DNA from: Rikenellaceae bacterium | GTDB lineage: Bacteria > Bacteroidota > Bacteroidia > Bacteroidales > Rikenellaceae | Length of the DNA stretch: 10,382 nt | Assembly (NCBI GenBank): GCA_031286025.1 | Contig: JAITVB010000031.1 | Coordinates: 1-10,382 of the forward strand | Direction: 5' to 3' | Shown: positions 1 to 7,040 of the stretch, piece by piece | How positions within the stretch are numbered: the first letter of the stretch is position 1 | Layout of the letters: every line of letters begins with the position of its first letter | The notes under the pieces: model-generated | The model's input: the letters and a program-made list of their open reading frames with translations, nothing else | The model's database searches: none | What the model was told of the DNA's origin: nothing | Made by a program: the position numbers and the translations under genes

Positions 1-226
1 AATATTCGCCCTTGAACTTGAGGTCCTGAGGCACGCCGGCGATCACGGCGGCGGTGTGTATCTTGCAATTTTTGCCCATCCGCGCGCCGTCGAGGATGAC
101 TGCTCCGGAGCCGATCCAACAGCCGTCGCCGATCACCACGTCGCCCGCGATGCAGGCAAAGGGTTCGACCGTTACGTTTTCGCCGATTCTGGCGTCGGGG
201 TGGATATGCGCTAACTTGCTGATCAT
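1..226 (-). CDS. lpxA: UDP-N-acetylglucosamine acyltransferase LpxA, N-terminal part (runs off the left edge)
   Basis: LpxA transfers a 3-hydroxyacyl chain from acyl-ACP to UDP-GlcNAc, the first step of lipid A synthesis in the cytoplasm. Only the first 75 residues are in the window; there is no stop before base 1. The reading starts MISKLAHIHPDARIGENVTV and continues with the isoleucine-rich hexapeptide pattern of left-handed beta-helix acyltransferases (IGENVTV, IGDGCWIGSGAVI). The stretch around residues 60-75 (HTAAVIAGVPQDLKFKGEY) is the LpxA signature that separates it from LpxD and other hexapeptide transferases. The ATG follows the lpxC-fabZ stop by 14 bases with no Shine-Dalgarno sequence, so it is probably co-transcribed and translated from the lpxC-fabZ message. 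Identity is close to certain; the C-terminal part cannot be assessed. Confidence 0.93.
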   Translation of the reverse strand, partial: MISKLAHIHPDARIGENVTVEPFACIAGDVVIGDGCWIGSGAVILDGARMGKNCKIHTAAVIAGVPQDLKFKGEY

Positions 227-240
227 ATTGGGACAGGGAT

Positions 241-1632
241 TTATGCTTTGTTTTTGGCCACCTGGGCCATCAGGAAGGCTTCGGTCACCAACCGATTGCC
301 GACAAAAGCCTTGGCATCCATCATTACGATGCCGCGACGGATGGGTTCGGTCAGGCGGAGTTCGAATTGGAGCGTGTCGCCCGGGACCACTTTATCGCGG
401 AATTTCACGCCGTCGATCTTCATGAAATAGGTCGAGTAGTTTTCCGGATCGGGCAGGTTGTGCAGGGCGAGGATGCCGCCGCACTGGGCCATCGCTTCGA
501 CGATCAGCACACCCGGCATCACCGGCTCGGTCGGGAAATGGCCCACGAAGAAGGGTTCGTTCATCGTCACGTTTTTCTGGCCGGCCACGTTGTCCGAATC
601 GATATGCATGATCTTGTCGACCAACAGGAACGGCGGACGGTGGGGCAGGATGCCGCGGACGGCGTTGATGTCGTAAACCGGCGTTGCATTCGCGTCGAAG
701 CGGTAGCGAGGTCGGGCGGCGTCGCGCTTGATGTTCTTGCGCAGGATCCTGGCCAATTCGGTGTTGGCCAGGTGTCCGGGGCGGTAAGCGACCACTTTGC
801 CCTTGATCCGCATACCGACCAAGGCCAGATCACCGATCAGGTCGAGCAACTTGTGGCGTGCCGGTTCGTTCGGGAAACGCAGGCTGATGTTATTGAGCAC
901 TCCCTTCGAGGTAACGCGGATATCCTGCTTGTTGAACAGTTTGGCCAATCGTTCGACCTCTTCCGGGGCGATTTCGTTTTCGGCGATGATGATGGCGTTG
1001 TCGAGGTCGCCGCCCTTGATCAGGTTGTGGTTCAGGAGCGGTTCGAGTTCGTTCAGGAAGACGAACGTGCGGCAGGGCGCAATATTTTCGGCAAAGTCCT
1101 CTGCGCGGTCCAGTCGGGCGTATTGATTGCCCAACACCCGCGAGTTATAGTCAATATTGAGGGTGATCGAAAATCCGTCGTCGGGATAGATGACGATTTC
1201 GACGCCTTTCTCGGGAATCGAGAACGATGTTTTTTCGGTCACCTCGTAGCAGACGCGGTCAGCGTCCTGTTCCACGAGGCCCGCTTCGGCGATACGGGCG
1301 GCATATTCTTTGGCCGAGCCGTCCATGATCGGGGTTTCGGGAGCGTCTATCTCGACCAGGGCATTATCGACACCGCTGCCCCAGAGGGCGGCCATCACAT
1401 GTTCGATCGTGCTGACCTTGATTCCGTTGCGTTCGATCGTCGTGCCGCGCGAAGTATCGGTCACGAAATCAGCCAAGGCTTCGATCACCGGTTGGCCGTC
1501 TATGTCAGTACGTTTGAATCGGATGCCGTGGTTCGCTTCGGCGGGCAGGAGCGCCATCGTCACCCGAAGGCCGGTATGGAGCCCTTTGCCGGTAAAAGTG
1601 ACGGGGTGTTGAAGCGTTTGTTGTTTCTGCAT
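241..1632 (-). CDS. lpxC-fabZ: Bifunctional UDP-3-O-acyl-GlcNAc deacetylase / 3-hydroxyacyl-ACP dehydratase (LpxC-FabZ fusion)
   Basis: This 463-residue protein joins LpxC (about residues 1-300), the committed zinc deacetylase of lipid A synthesis, to FabZ (about 315-463), the hotdog-fold dehydratase of fatty acid elongation. LpxC residues are all visible: Glu77-His78 in STIEHVMAAL, His260 and Asp264 in ARHKLLDLIGD, and His287 in GHLANTE. FabZ has the ILPHRPPFLLVDK entry motif at 328-340, catalytic His365 in GHFPTEPVMPG, and Glu379 in IVEAMAQ. The fusion and its length are normal for Bacteroidota. The frame stays open to a TTG at 1656, but I chose the ATG at 1632: MQKQQTLQHPVTFTGKGLHTG fits the usual LpxC N-terminus, and the putative -7 box at 1654-1661 overlaps the TTG. 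lpxA follows after 14 bases, so the two likely form one transcript that couples substrate supply for lipid A and phospholipid. Confidence 0.96.
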   Translation of the reverse strand: MQKQQTLQHPVTFTGKGLHTGLRVTMALLPAEANHGIRFKRTDIDGQPVIEALADFVTDTSRGTTIERNGIKVSTIEHVMAALWGSGVDNALVEIDAPETPIMDGSAKEYAARIAEAGLVEQDADRVCYEVTEKTSFSIPEKGVEIVIYPDDGFSITLNIDYNSRVLGNQYARLDRAEDFAENIAPCRTFVFLNELEPLLNHNLIKGGDLDNAIIIAENEIAPEEVERLAKLFNKQDIRVTSKGVLNNISLRFPNEPARHKLLDLIGDLALVGMRIKGKVVAYRPGHLANTELARILRKNIKRDAARPRYRFDANATPVYDINAVRGILPHRPPFLLVDKIMHIDSDNVAGQKNVTMNEPFFVGHFPTEPVMPGVLIVEAMAQCGGILALHNLPDPENYSTYFMKIDGVKFRDKVVPGDTLQFELRLTEPIRRGIVMMDAKAFVGNRLVTEAFLMAQVAKNKA

Positions 1633-1653
1633 AAAGTTCAGGCTAATTTGAGA

Positions 1654-1661
1654 CAAAATTA
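1654..1661 (-). promoter_or_regulatory. Putative -7 promoter box for lpxC-fabZ-lpxA
   Basis: TAATTTTG on the minus strand matches the Bacteroidota -7 consensus TAnnTTTG exactly. It lies 21 bases upstream of the ATG at 1632, giving a very short leader of roughly 15 bases. No TTTG is seen at the expected -33 distance. The box excludes the upstream TTG (1656) as a start codon, since that codon would sit inside the promoter. Prediction from sequence only. Confidence 0.5.
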
Positions 1662-1690
1662 TGATTTTTTTGGAAGAAACCGTAGTTTTG
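1660..1690 (+). promoter_or_regulatory. Putative promoter of the TonB-like / flippase-like / nth unit
   Basis: TAGTTTTG at 1683-1690 is an exact match to the Bacteroidota -7 consensus TAnnTTTG. TATG at 1660-1663 is a three-of-four match to the -33 TTTG with a 19-base spacer. The box ends 20 bases before the ATG at 1711. The elements interleave with the opposing lpxC promoter: the plus-strand -33 overlaps the minus-strand -7. Confidence 0.5.
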
Positions 1691-1710
1691 TATGTTTTTT
1701 ATTGCCGACG

Positions 1711-2529
1711 ATGACTGAAGCTGAAATTCCGAAAAGGGAGAACCGCACAGAGCGTCAACGCGTCGAGTTGCCGTTCGTGCGGCGAAAGGGCGATGCGGGG
1801 AGTTGGGTATATGACCACCGGGTGGGTATTTTCAGCACGGTAATCGTCTACCTGTTGGCCGGTATTGCCTTTTTCATGGCCCGGATCGTGATCGATGGCG
1901 ACGGGGGGCGCTACGGATTCTATGTACTCGATGTCAAGGATCTTCCCCGGAAGGAACCTGAGGAGCAGAAGTCGGACGCGGAGATGATCCGGCAACAGCT
2001 CGGGGCCGAGGATTTTTCGAGCGTACGCAACGTTTCGTCGAACGCCGAGGGCAAACTCGACGCCGGTCTGCGTGACGACCGCGGCAGCCAGGCTTCGGAA
2101 ATATATGACGAAGCCCGCGCCGTTCAGGATCGTCTGGGGGCTAACCGCGCCAACTACGAGCGGGGGGTGCGCGAAGCGCAAGGTATCCTCGATTCGCGTC
2201 CGAACCAAACCCAATCGGGCGCTTCGGGCAGCCAGGAATCGGCTCGGGCGCGGGGTAAGGTGACGATCAGCTACCGGCTCGAAAAACGCACGGCGACTCA
2301 CCTTCATGTGCCCGCTTACCAGTGTGAGGGCGGAGGGCAGGTCGTGGTTACGATCACCGTCAACCGCAACGGCGAGGTCACCGGCGCCTCAATAAGTCAA
2401 AGTGCAGGCAATGATGCCTGTATCAACGATATGGCTGTGATGGCGGCTAAGGCCTCGCGTTTCAACGTCGACGGCAACGCCCCCGAACGTCAACAAGGCA
2501 CGATCACCTACCTCTTCATCCCCCAGTAA
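1711..2529 (+). CDS. Membrane-anchored TonB C-terminal-like protein
   Basis: This 272-residue protein has a basic N-terminal cytoplasmic tail (1-37), one transmembrane helix (about 38-60, VGIFSTVIVYLLAGIAFFMARIV), a hydrophilic acidic/Gln/Arg-rich linker (about 75-182), and a C-terminal domain (about 183-272). The last domain reads like TonB-C: a beta-strand run VVVTITVNRNGEVTGASI, then a helix, then a terminal strand GTITYLFIPQ. This topology suits an inner-membrane protein reaching into the periplasm. The linker lacks the proline-rich repeats of classical TonB, and no ExbB/ExbD genes are nearby, so coupling to the proton motive force is not shown. Cys205 and Cys237 flank the first strands and could form a disulfide. 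The frame is open far upstream, but that part is antisense to lpxC-fabZ; the ATG at 1711 just after a -7 box is the sensible start. The next gene begins 8 bases later, so they are probably co-transcribed. Confidence 0.8.
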   Translation: MTEAEIPKRENRTERQRVELPFVRRKGDAGSWVYDHRVGIFSTVIVYLLAGIAFFMARIVIDGDGGRYGFYVLDVKDLPRKEPEEQKSDAEMIRQQLGAEDFSSVRNVSSNAEGKLDAGLRDDRGSQASEIYDEARAVQDRLGANRANYERGVREAQGILDSRPNQTQSGASGSQESARARGKVTISYRLEKRTATHLHVPAYQCEGGGQVVVTITVNRNGEVTGASISQSAGNDACINDMAVMAAKASRFNVDGNAPERQQGTITYLFIPQ

Positions 2530-2537
2530 CCGCGTTT

Positions 2538-3656
2538 ATGGCACGTCCCAAAGACAACCGCAACCCCGTCCGGAAAATCAAAACCTCGAACATCATCTAT
2601 CCGGTAATCATCGGTTTGGGTGTAGTGGGCTACCTGTTTTACAAAGAGTTCGACCCGGCGGTCTTCGCGAGTGTGGTTTTTTCGTGGAAGACGCTTCTCT
2701 GGTGCCTCATCGCTTTTTTATGCATCTTCGGGCGCGACGCGGGTTACATGATCCGTATCCGGGTGTTGAGCGGCAATGAGTTGTCGTGGAAACAGGCCTT
2801 CCGGGTAATCATGCTCTGGGAATTCACCTCGGCGATCACTCCCTCGGCTGTCGGAGGTACCAGCGTTGCCATCGTCTATGTGCACAAAGAGGGGATTTCG
2901 GTCGGGCGCAGTTCGGCGATCGTGATGCTTACTTCGTTTCTCGACGAGCTTTACTTCATCGCAATGTTTCCGCTGTTGGTGGGGGTCGTCGGCAGGGACG
3001 CGCTCTTCGACCTCGACGCCGGGGGCGAGGGTATCCTGCGGATCGGGTTGCTGTCGGTCGCGCTGATCGGCTATGCGATCAAACTGGTGTGGGTGATCTT
3101 GCTCAGCTACGGCCTTTTCTTCAACCCTCGCGGACTGAAATGGCTGCTGCTCAAGGTCTTTAAGTTGCCTTTGCTTAGACGGTGGTATCGGTCGATGAAC
3201 CATGTCGGCACCGACATCATCAACTCTTCGAAAGAGATCAAAGCGCGCAGCGGCGGTTTTTGGGCCAAAGCGATCGGGGCGACCTTCCTCTCGTGGAGTT
3301 CGCGCTACTTGGTGGCCAATGCGTTGATCATGGCCTTTTTCGGGTATGGCGACCAGTTGCTGCTTTTTGCCCGCCAGTTGGTAATGTGGATTATGATGCT
3401 CATTATGCCCACACCCGGGGGAAGCGGGTTTGCCGAATATATTTTCACCCATTTTTGCGGCAACCTGGTTCCCGTCCCGGTCGGGATGCAATTGGCGGCC
3501 GCCGCGCTGATCGCCGTGCTGTGGCGTTTTGTGACCTATTATCCTTACCTGATCGCGGGGGCGGTCATTTTTCCGAAATGGATACAGACCCACTTCGGAA
3601 AGAGCGTCTTCCCGCCCAAAAACCGTTTGCGCCGTGCGAAGAAGTGTGCGATATAG
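2538..3656 (+). CDS. UPF0104 / lysylphosphatidylglycerol synthase-type transmembrane (flippase-like) protein
   Basis: This 372-residue polytopic inner-membrane protein has about eight hydrophobic segments, including those near residues 18-35, 50-65, 128-152, 168-192, 246-270, 280-292, 317-333 and 335-347. It carries the two hallmark motifs of the UPF0104/YbhN/MprF-membrane-domain family: TPSAVGGTSVA at 101-111 and PTPGGSGFAE at 291-300. Family members flip or present lipids, as in the MprF flippase domain. There is no cytosolic LPG-synthase transferase domain here, so lysyl-PG synthesis is not expected and the lipid substrate is unknown. Both termini are lysine/arginine-rich. It starts 8 bases after the TonB-like gene, and its last 23 bases overlap the start of nth, so the three genes look translationally coupled. 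The family call is firm; the specific function is open. Confidence 0.87.
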   Translation: MARPKDNRNPVRKIKTSNIIYPVIIGLGVVGYLFYKEFDPAVFASVVFSWKTLLWCLIAFLCIFGRDAGYMIRIRVLSGNELSWKQAFRVIMLWEFTSAITPSAVGGTSVAIVYVHKEGISVGRSSAIVMLTSFLDELYFIAMFPLLVGVVGRDALFDLDAGGEGILRIGLLSVALIGYAIKLVWVILLSYGLFFNPRGLKWLLLKVFKLPLLRRWYRSMNHVGTDIINSSKEIKARSGGFWAKAIGATFLSWSSRYLVANALIMAFFGYGDQLLLFARQLVMWIMMLIMPTPGGSGFAEYIFTHFCGNLVPVPVGMQLAAAALIAVLWRFVTYYPYLIAGAVIFPKWIQTHFGKSVFPPKNRLRRAKKCAI

Positions 3657-4287
3657 CGGGGTTATCGATTGGTTCTCGGCCAACATGCCCGTGGCCGAAT
3701 CGGAACTCCATTATCATAGTCCCTATCAGCTGTTGGTTGCCGTGATCCTTTCGGCCCAATGCACCGACAAGCGGGTGAATATGACCACGCCCGCCCTTTT
3801 CGACCGGTTTCCGACGCCGGAGTCGATGGCCGCCGTCGAACCCGAGGATATTTTTCCATATATCAAAAGTATTTCGTATCCCAACAACAAAGCGAAAAAC
3901 TTGTCGGGGATGGCGCGGATGTTGGTTTCCGACTTTGGCGGGGCGGTCCCGGACGACGTTGAAACGATGCAAAGACTGCCTGGTGTGGGACGCAAGACAG
4001 CCAACGTGGTCGGTGCGGTCATGTTCGGTCGCGAGGTGATGCCGGTCGATACCCACGTGTTCCGTGTGTCGGCGCGGATCGGGCTGACCGTCGGCGCCAA
4101 AACGCCGCTCGAAACCGAAAAGCAGCTTTCTGCCAACATTCCGAAGCATCTGCTTCCGACGGCTCACCATTGGCTGATCCTCCACGGCCGCTACGTCTGC
4201 ACGGCGCGCAACCCCAAATGCACCGAGTGCGGCATCTCGCCCTGGTGCGCCTGTCTTGAGAAAAAGAAAAAACGGAGGAACGCGTAA
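3634..4287 (+). CDS. nth: Endonuclease III (base-excision-repair DNA glycosylase/AP lyase)
   Basis: Nth removes oxidised pyrimidines from DNA and cleaves the abasic site by beta-elimination. The 217 residues match the usual length of about 211. The helix-hairpin-helix LPGVGRKTANV is at 115-125 with the Schiff-base lysine at Lys121, and catalytic Asp139 lies in PVDTHVFRV. The [4Fe-4S] ligands Cys189, Cys196, Cys199 and Cys205 have the exact C-x6-C-x2-C-x5-C spacing. The start is a GTG at 3634 inside the end of the preceding membrane-protein gene, a 23-base overlap. It gives an N-terminus aligning with E. coli Nth from residue 1; a second GTG at 3646 is possible, and no in-frame ATG precedes it. 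The C-terminus ends in a lysine/arginine cluster. Function is not obviously linked to the upstream membrane genes; the overlap suggests shared transcription and coupled translation. Confidence 0.96.
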   Translation: MRRSVRYSGVIDWFSANMPVAESELHYHSPYQLLVAVILSAQCTDKRVNMTTPALFDRFPTPESMAAVEPEDIFPYIKSISYPNNKAKNLSGMARMLVSDFGGAVPDDVETMQRLPGVGRKTANVVGAVMFGREVMPVDTHVFRVSARIGLTVGAKTPLETEKQLSANIPKHLLPTAHHWLILHGRYVCTARNPKCTECGISPWCACLEKKKKRRNA

Positions 4288-4314
4288 TCCATCGGGGCCG
4301 TCCGCGCCGCGCAG

Positions 4315-4848
4315 TTATCTTTCGCCATGGATTACCTCGTCCATCGCCACGTCGTGACTGTCGACCGGAATCTCATCGAGCAACTGGAAATCAAAACAAA
4401 CGCCCACTTTACAGGCCGCGGTCCTCTTCAGGAACCTGTCATAAAATCCTTTGCCGCGGCCGAGGCGGTTACCGGTGCGGTCGAAGGCGACGCCCGGGAC
4501 GACGATCATGTCGATCGCCCCGCAAGGCCAAGCCTCGCCCTGGGGTTCGTAAATGCCGTAAGCTGCGGGGCGCAGCGATGTGGGGGTAAAGGGACAAAGT
4601 TCAAGGTAGCCGTCATCCTGCATTACCGGCAGCAGGATTGTCTTTTCTCTGCTCCATTTCACGATGAAGGCATGCGTGTCGACCTCGTCCGGCAACGAAT
4701 GGTAAAGCGCCACCGTCCGGGCCGCCGCAAACTGTGGCAACACCTCGATCCGTGCCATTACACGACGTGACTGCCGGGCCAACTCTTCAGGCCCCGCCGC
4801 CGCGATTGCCGCGCGGATCGTTTTTCGGATTCCGGCTTTTGTTCTCAT
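4315..4848 (-). CDS. 5-formyltetrahydrofolate cyclo-ligase
   Basis: This cytoplasmic enzyme (MTHFS/YgfA family) uses ATP to convert 5-formyl-THF to 5,10-methenyl-THF, returning the stored or inhibitory folate to the one-carbon pool. The 177-residue length is typical. The family signature is at residues 117-138: VPGVAFDRTGNRLG followed by RGKGFYDR, the phosphate- and folate-binding loop. The basic N-terminus (KAGIRKTIRAAI) contributes to ATP binding in this family, and YHSLPDEVDT at 49-58 is also characteristic. The ATG at 4848 is the natural start. A near-consensus -7 element (TATCTTTA, 4853-4860) sits only 4 bases upstream and would give an almost leaderless message; I do not rely on it. It converges with nth, with 27 bases between the stop codons and no clear terminator between them. 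Confidence 0.93.
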   Translation of the reverse strand: MRTKAGIRKTIRAAIAAAGPEELARQSRRVMARIEVLPQFAAARTVALYHSLPDEVDTHAFIVKWSREKTILLPVMQDDGYLELCPFTPTSLRPAAYGIYEPQGEAWPCGAIDMIVVPGVAFDRTGNRLGRGKGFYDRFLKRTAACKVGVCFDFQLLDEIPVDSHDVAMDEVIHGER

Positions 4849-4974
4849 GGCGTAAAGATACTGTTTTCGTGCTCCGTGAACGCCTTTTTAATACGACGTT
4901 TCCTCTTTCTTTTTGCAGTCGTGATCGTCAGAATCCGGTCGTTGAAAACGCTTTTCGATGATCGATCTTCATGG

Positions 4975-5015
4975 TTCAATAAAAATTTATTGTTTTTCAA
5001 TAAATTTTTATTGAA
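4975..5015. repeat. Perfect 18-bp inverted repeat with a 5-base loop
   Basis: The left arm TTCAATAAAAATTTATTG (4975-4992) is perfectly complementary to the right arm at 4998-5015, with TTTTT between. The arms are AT-rich, each with two G/C positions. The repeat lies in the 281-bp region between the divergently transcribed cyclo-ligase and sppA genes, so it is not placed as a terminator for either. It ends 4 bases before the putative sppA -33 element, a position typical of a regulator-binding operator or cruciform. The rest of the intergenic region shows no RNA gene or convincing ORF. Confidence 0.85.
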
Positions 5016-5019
5016 AAAG

Positions 5020-5051
5020 TTTGGCGATCTCGAAATTTATTTTTTCCTTTG
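5020..5051 (+). promoter_or_regulatory. Putative sppA promoter (-33 TTTG, -7 TTCCTTTG)
   Basis: TTTG at 5020-5023 and TTCCTTTG at 5044-5051 (one mismatch to TAnnTTTG) are separated by 20 bases, the spacing expected for the Bacteroidota primary sigma factor. The predicted start of transcription is around 5057, leaving an AT-rich leader of about 70 bases with no Shine-Dalgarno sequence before the ATG at 5130. Confidence 0.5.
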
Positions 5052-5129
5052 CCGGTGAATAATAATCGGAAGGGCGATTTTTCCCTTTTCCTCCGGACGA
5101 AAATTTACTAATCATTTTAAAAAAACGGT

Positions 5130-6908
5130 ATGAAAAACAAATTCTTTTCGACATTCGTTGCCTGTTTGTTGGCAATTGTGGCGAGCGGCGTGGTGATGAC
5201 CGTGCTGTCGATAGTGATGTTTGCGGGGATGCTTGCCTCGTTTTCGACCACTGTTTCGCCTGTAGCCGCAGAGGCCAACTCGATCCTGAAGATCGATCTC
5301 AGCCAACCGATCGTGGACAATCCCTCTTCGGATGCGATGGGCGGTTTCGATCCGCTCACAATGACCTTCACGGAACCCGTGGGCTTGCTCGACGTGATCC
5401 ACACGATCGAAAAGGCGGCGACGGACGATAACATCCGAGGCATTTACATCAGCGCCGACAATGCCGTTGGAGCGGGGATCGCCACGTACGAAGAGTTCCG
5501 TGCTGCGCTCAAGGCATTCAAAGAGAACGGCAAATTTATCGTCAGCTATGCCGACGTCTACTCTCATGGGTCTTACTGGCTTGGCTCTGTGGCCGACCAT
5601 GTATACATGAACCCCCAAGGCGACCTGTCGTGGCACGGGATGGCCTCGCAGGTCATGTTCTACAAGGGACTGTTCGACAAACTGGGCATCGAGACCGAGA
5701 TTTTCCGCGTGGGTGAATTCAAAAGCGCGGTCGAACCCTATTTACTTGATAAAATGAGTCCCGAGAACCGCCAACAGATGGACGTGCTCTTGGGTGATGT
5801 ATGGGGCAACATCGTAGGCCAGATCGCCGAGTCGCGTGGGATCGACTCGGCGCTGTTGCAGCAGTATGCCTCCGAACTGTCGGTGCGCGACGCCTCGACC
5901 GCTGTCGAACTTGACATGATCGACGGGCTGAAGTACAACGACGAGATCCTGGCGATGTTGGCCGAAATGTCGGATCGCGACGAAGAACCGGCTTTCGTTT
6001 CATTGGAAGATTATATGGATTATCCGGTGAAAGGCACGAAGAAACACTTGTCGAAGAATAAGGTACAGATCGTCTACGCCGAAGGCGAGATTATCGACGG
6101 CGAACACGAAAAAGGCAAGATCGGCGGCACCGCCTTGGCCCGCGAGTTGGCCGACCTGGTCGACGACGACGATGTGAAGGCGGTGGTTTTTCGCGTGAAC
6201 AGCCCGGGCGGAAGCGCGTTGGCCTCGGAGTTGATCTGGCGTGAGGTCTCGCGCCTGAGGGAAAAGAAGCCGGTCGTAGTGTCGATGGGCAACTATGCCG
6301 CTTCGGGCGGATATTACATCTCGGCTCCGGCCGACATGATCCTGGCCGACCGTGGCACGCTGACCGGTTCGATCGGGGTGTTCGGGCTGATGTTCAACGG
6401 CGAAAAGGCGTTGCACGACAAGTTGGGGATTACGGTCGACGTCGTGCGCACCAACCCCTCGGCCGATCTGCCAAGCCCTTTCCGCACGATGAGTGCCGGC
6501 GAACGGGCCTATATTCAACACTCGGTCGAGCAGGTGTATGAAACCTTCGTGGGCCACGTCGCGGATGGGCGTAACCTGGCTAAGGACGAGGTGCTGAAGA
6601 TCGCCGGCGGCCGTGTGTGGTCGGGCATCAGCGCCGACGGTATCGGACTGATCGACGGCTTCGGCGGGTTGAAGGACGCCGTTGCGTTGGCAGCCGAACG
6701 GGCCGGGGTGGCCGACGATTTCCGTGTGGTGGGCCCGCAAGGCGAAGCCGATCCGCTGATGATCTTTGTCAAAATGATGGGCCGCCGGATCTCGGCGCTC
6801 TTCGGCAAGGAAACACCGATGATGATGCAGGAATACGAAGAGATGATGGGTGTGCTCAAGCAACAGGGTGTGCGCGCTGCGATGCCTTATCGGATCGAGA
6901 TCGAATAG
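5130..6908 (+). CDS. sppA: Signal peptide peptidase SppA, 67K type
   Basis: SppA is an inner-membrane serine protease (family S49) that degrades cleaved signal peptides. The 592 residues carry an N-terminal membrane anchor (about 8-38) and two tandem S49/ClpP-like domains (about 50-290 and 310-535), the long Gram-negative form. The Ser/Lys dyad is split across the domains as in E. coli SppA: Lys198 in GEFKSAVEP of the first domain and Ser392 in NYAASGGYYIS of the second. VNSPGGSALASE at 356-367 and LTGSIGVFG at 411-419 are further S49 motifs. The C-terminal tail (about 545-592) is methionine-rich and ends at a TAG stop. It appears to be monocistronic: its own promoter lies upstream beside the palindrome, and a strong hairpin follows 11 bases after the stop. 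Confidence 0.96.
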   Translation: MKNKFFSTFVACLLAIVASGVVMTVLSIVMFAGMLASFSTTVSPVAAEANSILKIDLSQPIVDNPSSDAMGGFDPLTMTFTEPVGLLDVIHTIEKAATDDNIRGIYISADNAVGAGIATYEEFRAALKAFKENGKFIVSYADVYSHGSYWLGSVADHVYMNPQGDLSWHGMASQVMFYKGLFDKLGIETEIFRVGEFKSAVEPYLLDKMSPENRQQMDVLLGDVWGNIVGQIAESRGIDSALLQQYASELSVRDASTAVELDMIDGLKYNDEILAMLAEMSDRDEEPAFVSLEDYMDYPVKGTKKHLSKNKVQIVYAEGEIIDGEHEKGKIGGTALARELADLVDDDDVKAVVFRVNSPGGSALASELIWREVSRLREKKPVVVSMGNYAASGGYYISAPADMILADRGTLTGSIGVFGLMFNGEKALHDKLGITVDVVRTNPSADLPSPFRTMSAGERAYIQHSVEQVYETFVGHVADGRNLAKDEVLKIAGGRVWSGISADGIGLIDGFGGLKDAVALAAERAGVADDFRVVGPQGEADPLMIFVKMMGRRISALFGKETPMMMQEYEEMMGVLKQQGVRAAMPYRIEIE

Positions 6909-6919
6909 CGGTCGTTCCG

Positions 6920-6962
6920 CAAATAAAAAGCGGACGGGGAAATCCTGTCCGCTTTTTATTTG
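6920..6962. terminator. Bidirectional intrinsic terminator between sppA and the lipoprotein gene
   Basis: A 19-bp stem (6920-6938 with 6944-6962, one G-U wobble) encloses a 5-base loop GAAAT. The core is GCGGAC/GTCCGC, and the outer stem is a run of A on one side and T on the other (CTTTTTATTTG), so either strand gives a hairpin with a U-rich 3' side. It lies 11 bases after the sppA stop and 78 bases beyond the end of the opposing lipoprotein gene, and can serve both. Confidence 0.88.
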
Positions 6963-7040
6963 TTGTTCGGTTTCCCCCGGGGATCGAGCGATTGCCGGTA
7001 CGGGTGGCGGGTCCCTTGTGGGTACTTGCCGAAGCGCCCC

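Noticed and set aside
367..1710. Long plus-strand open frame upstream of the TonB-like ATG, giving a 720-residue ORF
   Set aside because: It is antisense to lpxC-fabZ, whose motifs are complete on the minus strand; a -7 box lies just before the ATG at 1711.
2718..3686. 322-residue minus-strand ORF
   Set aside because: Shadow of the flippase-like gene; its product is rich in His, Gln, Arg and Asp, with no domain, as expected from antisense of GC-rich code.
4284..4335. 9-bp inverted repeat GTAATCCAT / ATGGATTAC spanning the nth and cyclo-ligase stops
   Set aside because: The arms are 34 bases apart and one lies in coding sequence; a 9-bp match at such distance is expected by chance in a 10-kb window, and there is no T-run.
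4853..4860. TATCTTTA as the cyclo-ligase promoter
   Set aside because: One mismatch to TAnnTTTG, no -33 element at the right distance, and only 4 bases from the ATG; too weak to list.
4876..5058. 60-residue ORF in the cyclo-ligase/sppA gap
   Set aside because: GTG start, Phe/Leu/Lys-rich translation of AT-rich DNA that runs through the palindrome and the sppA promoter; no independent support.
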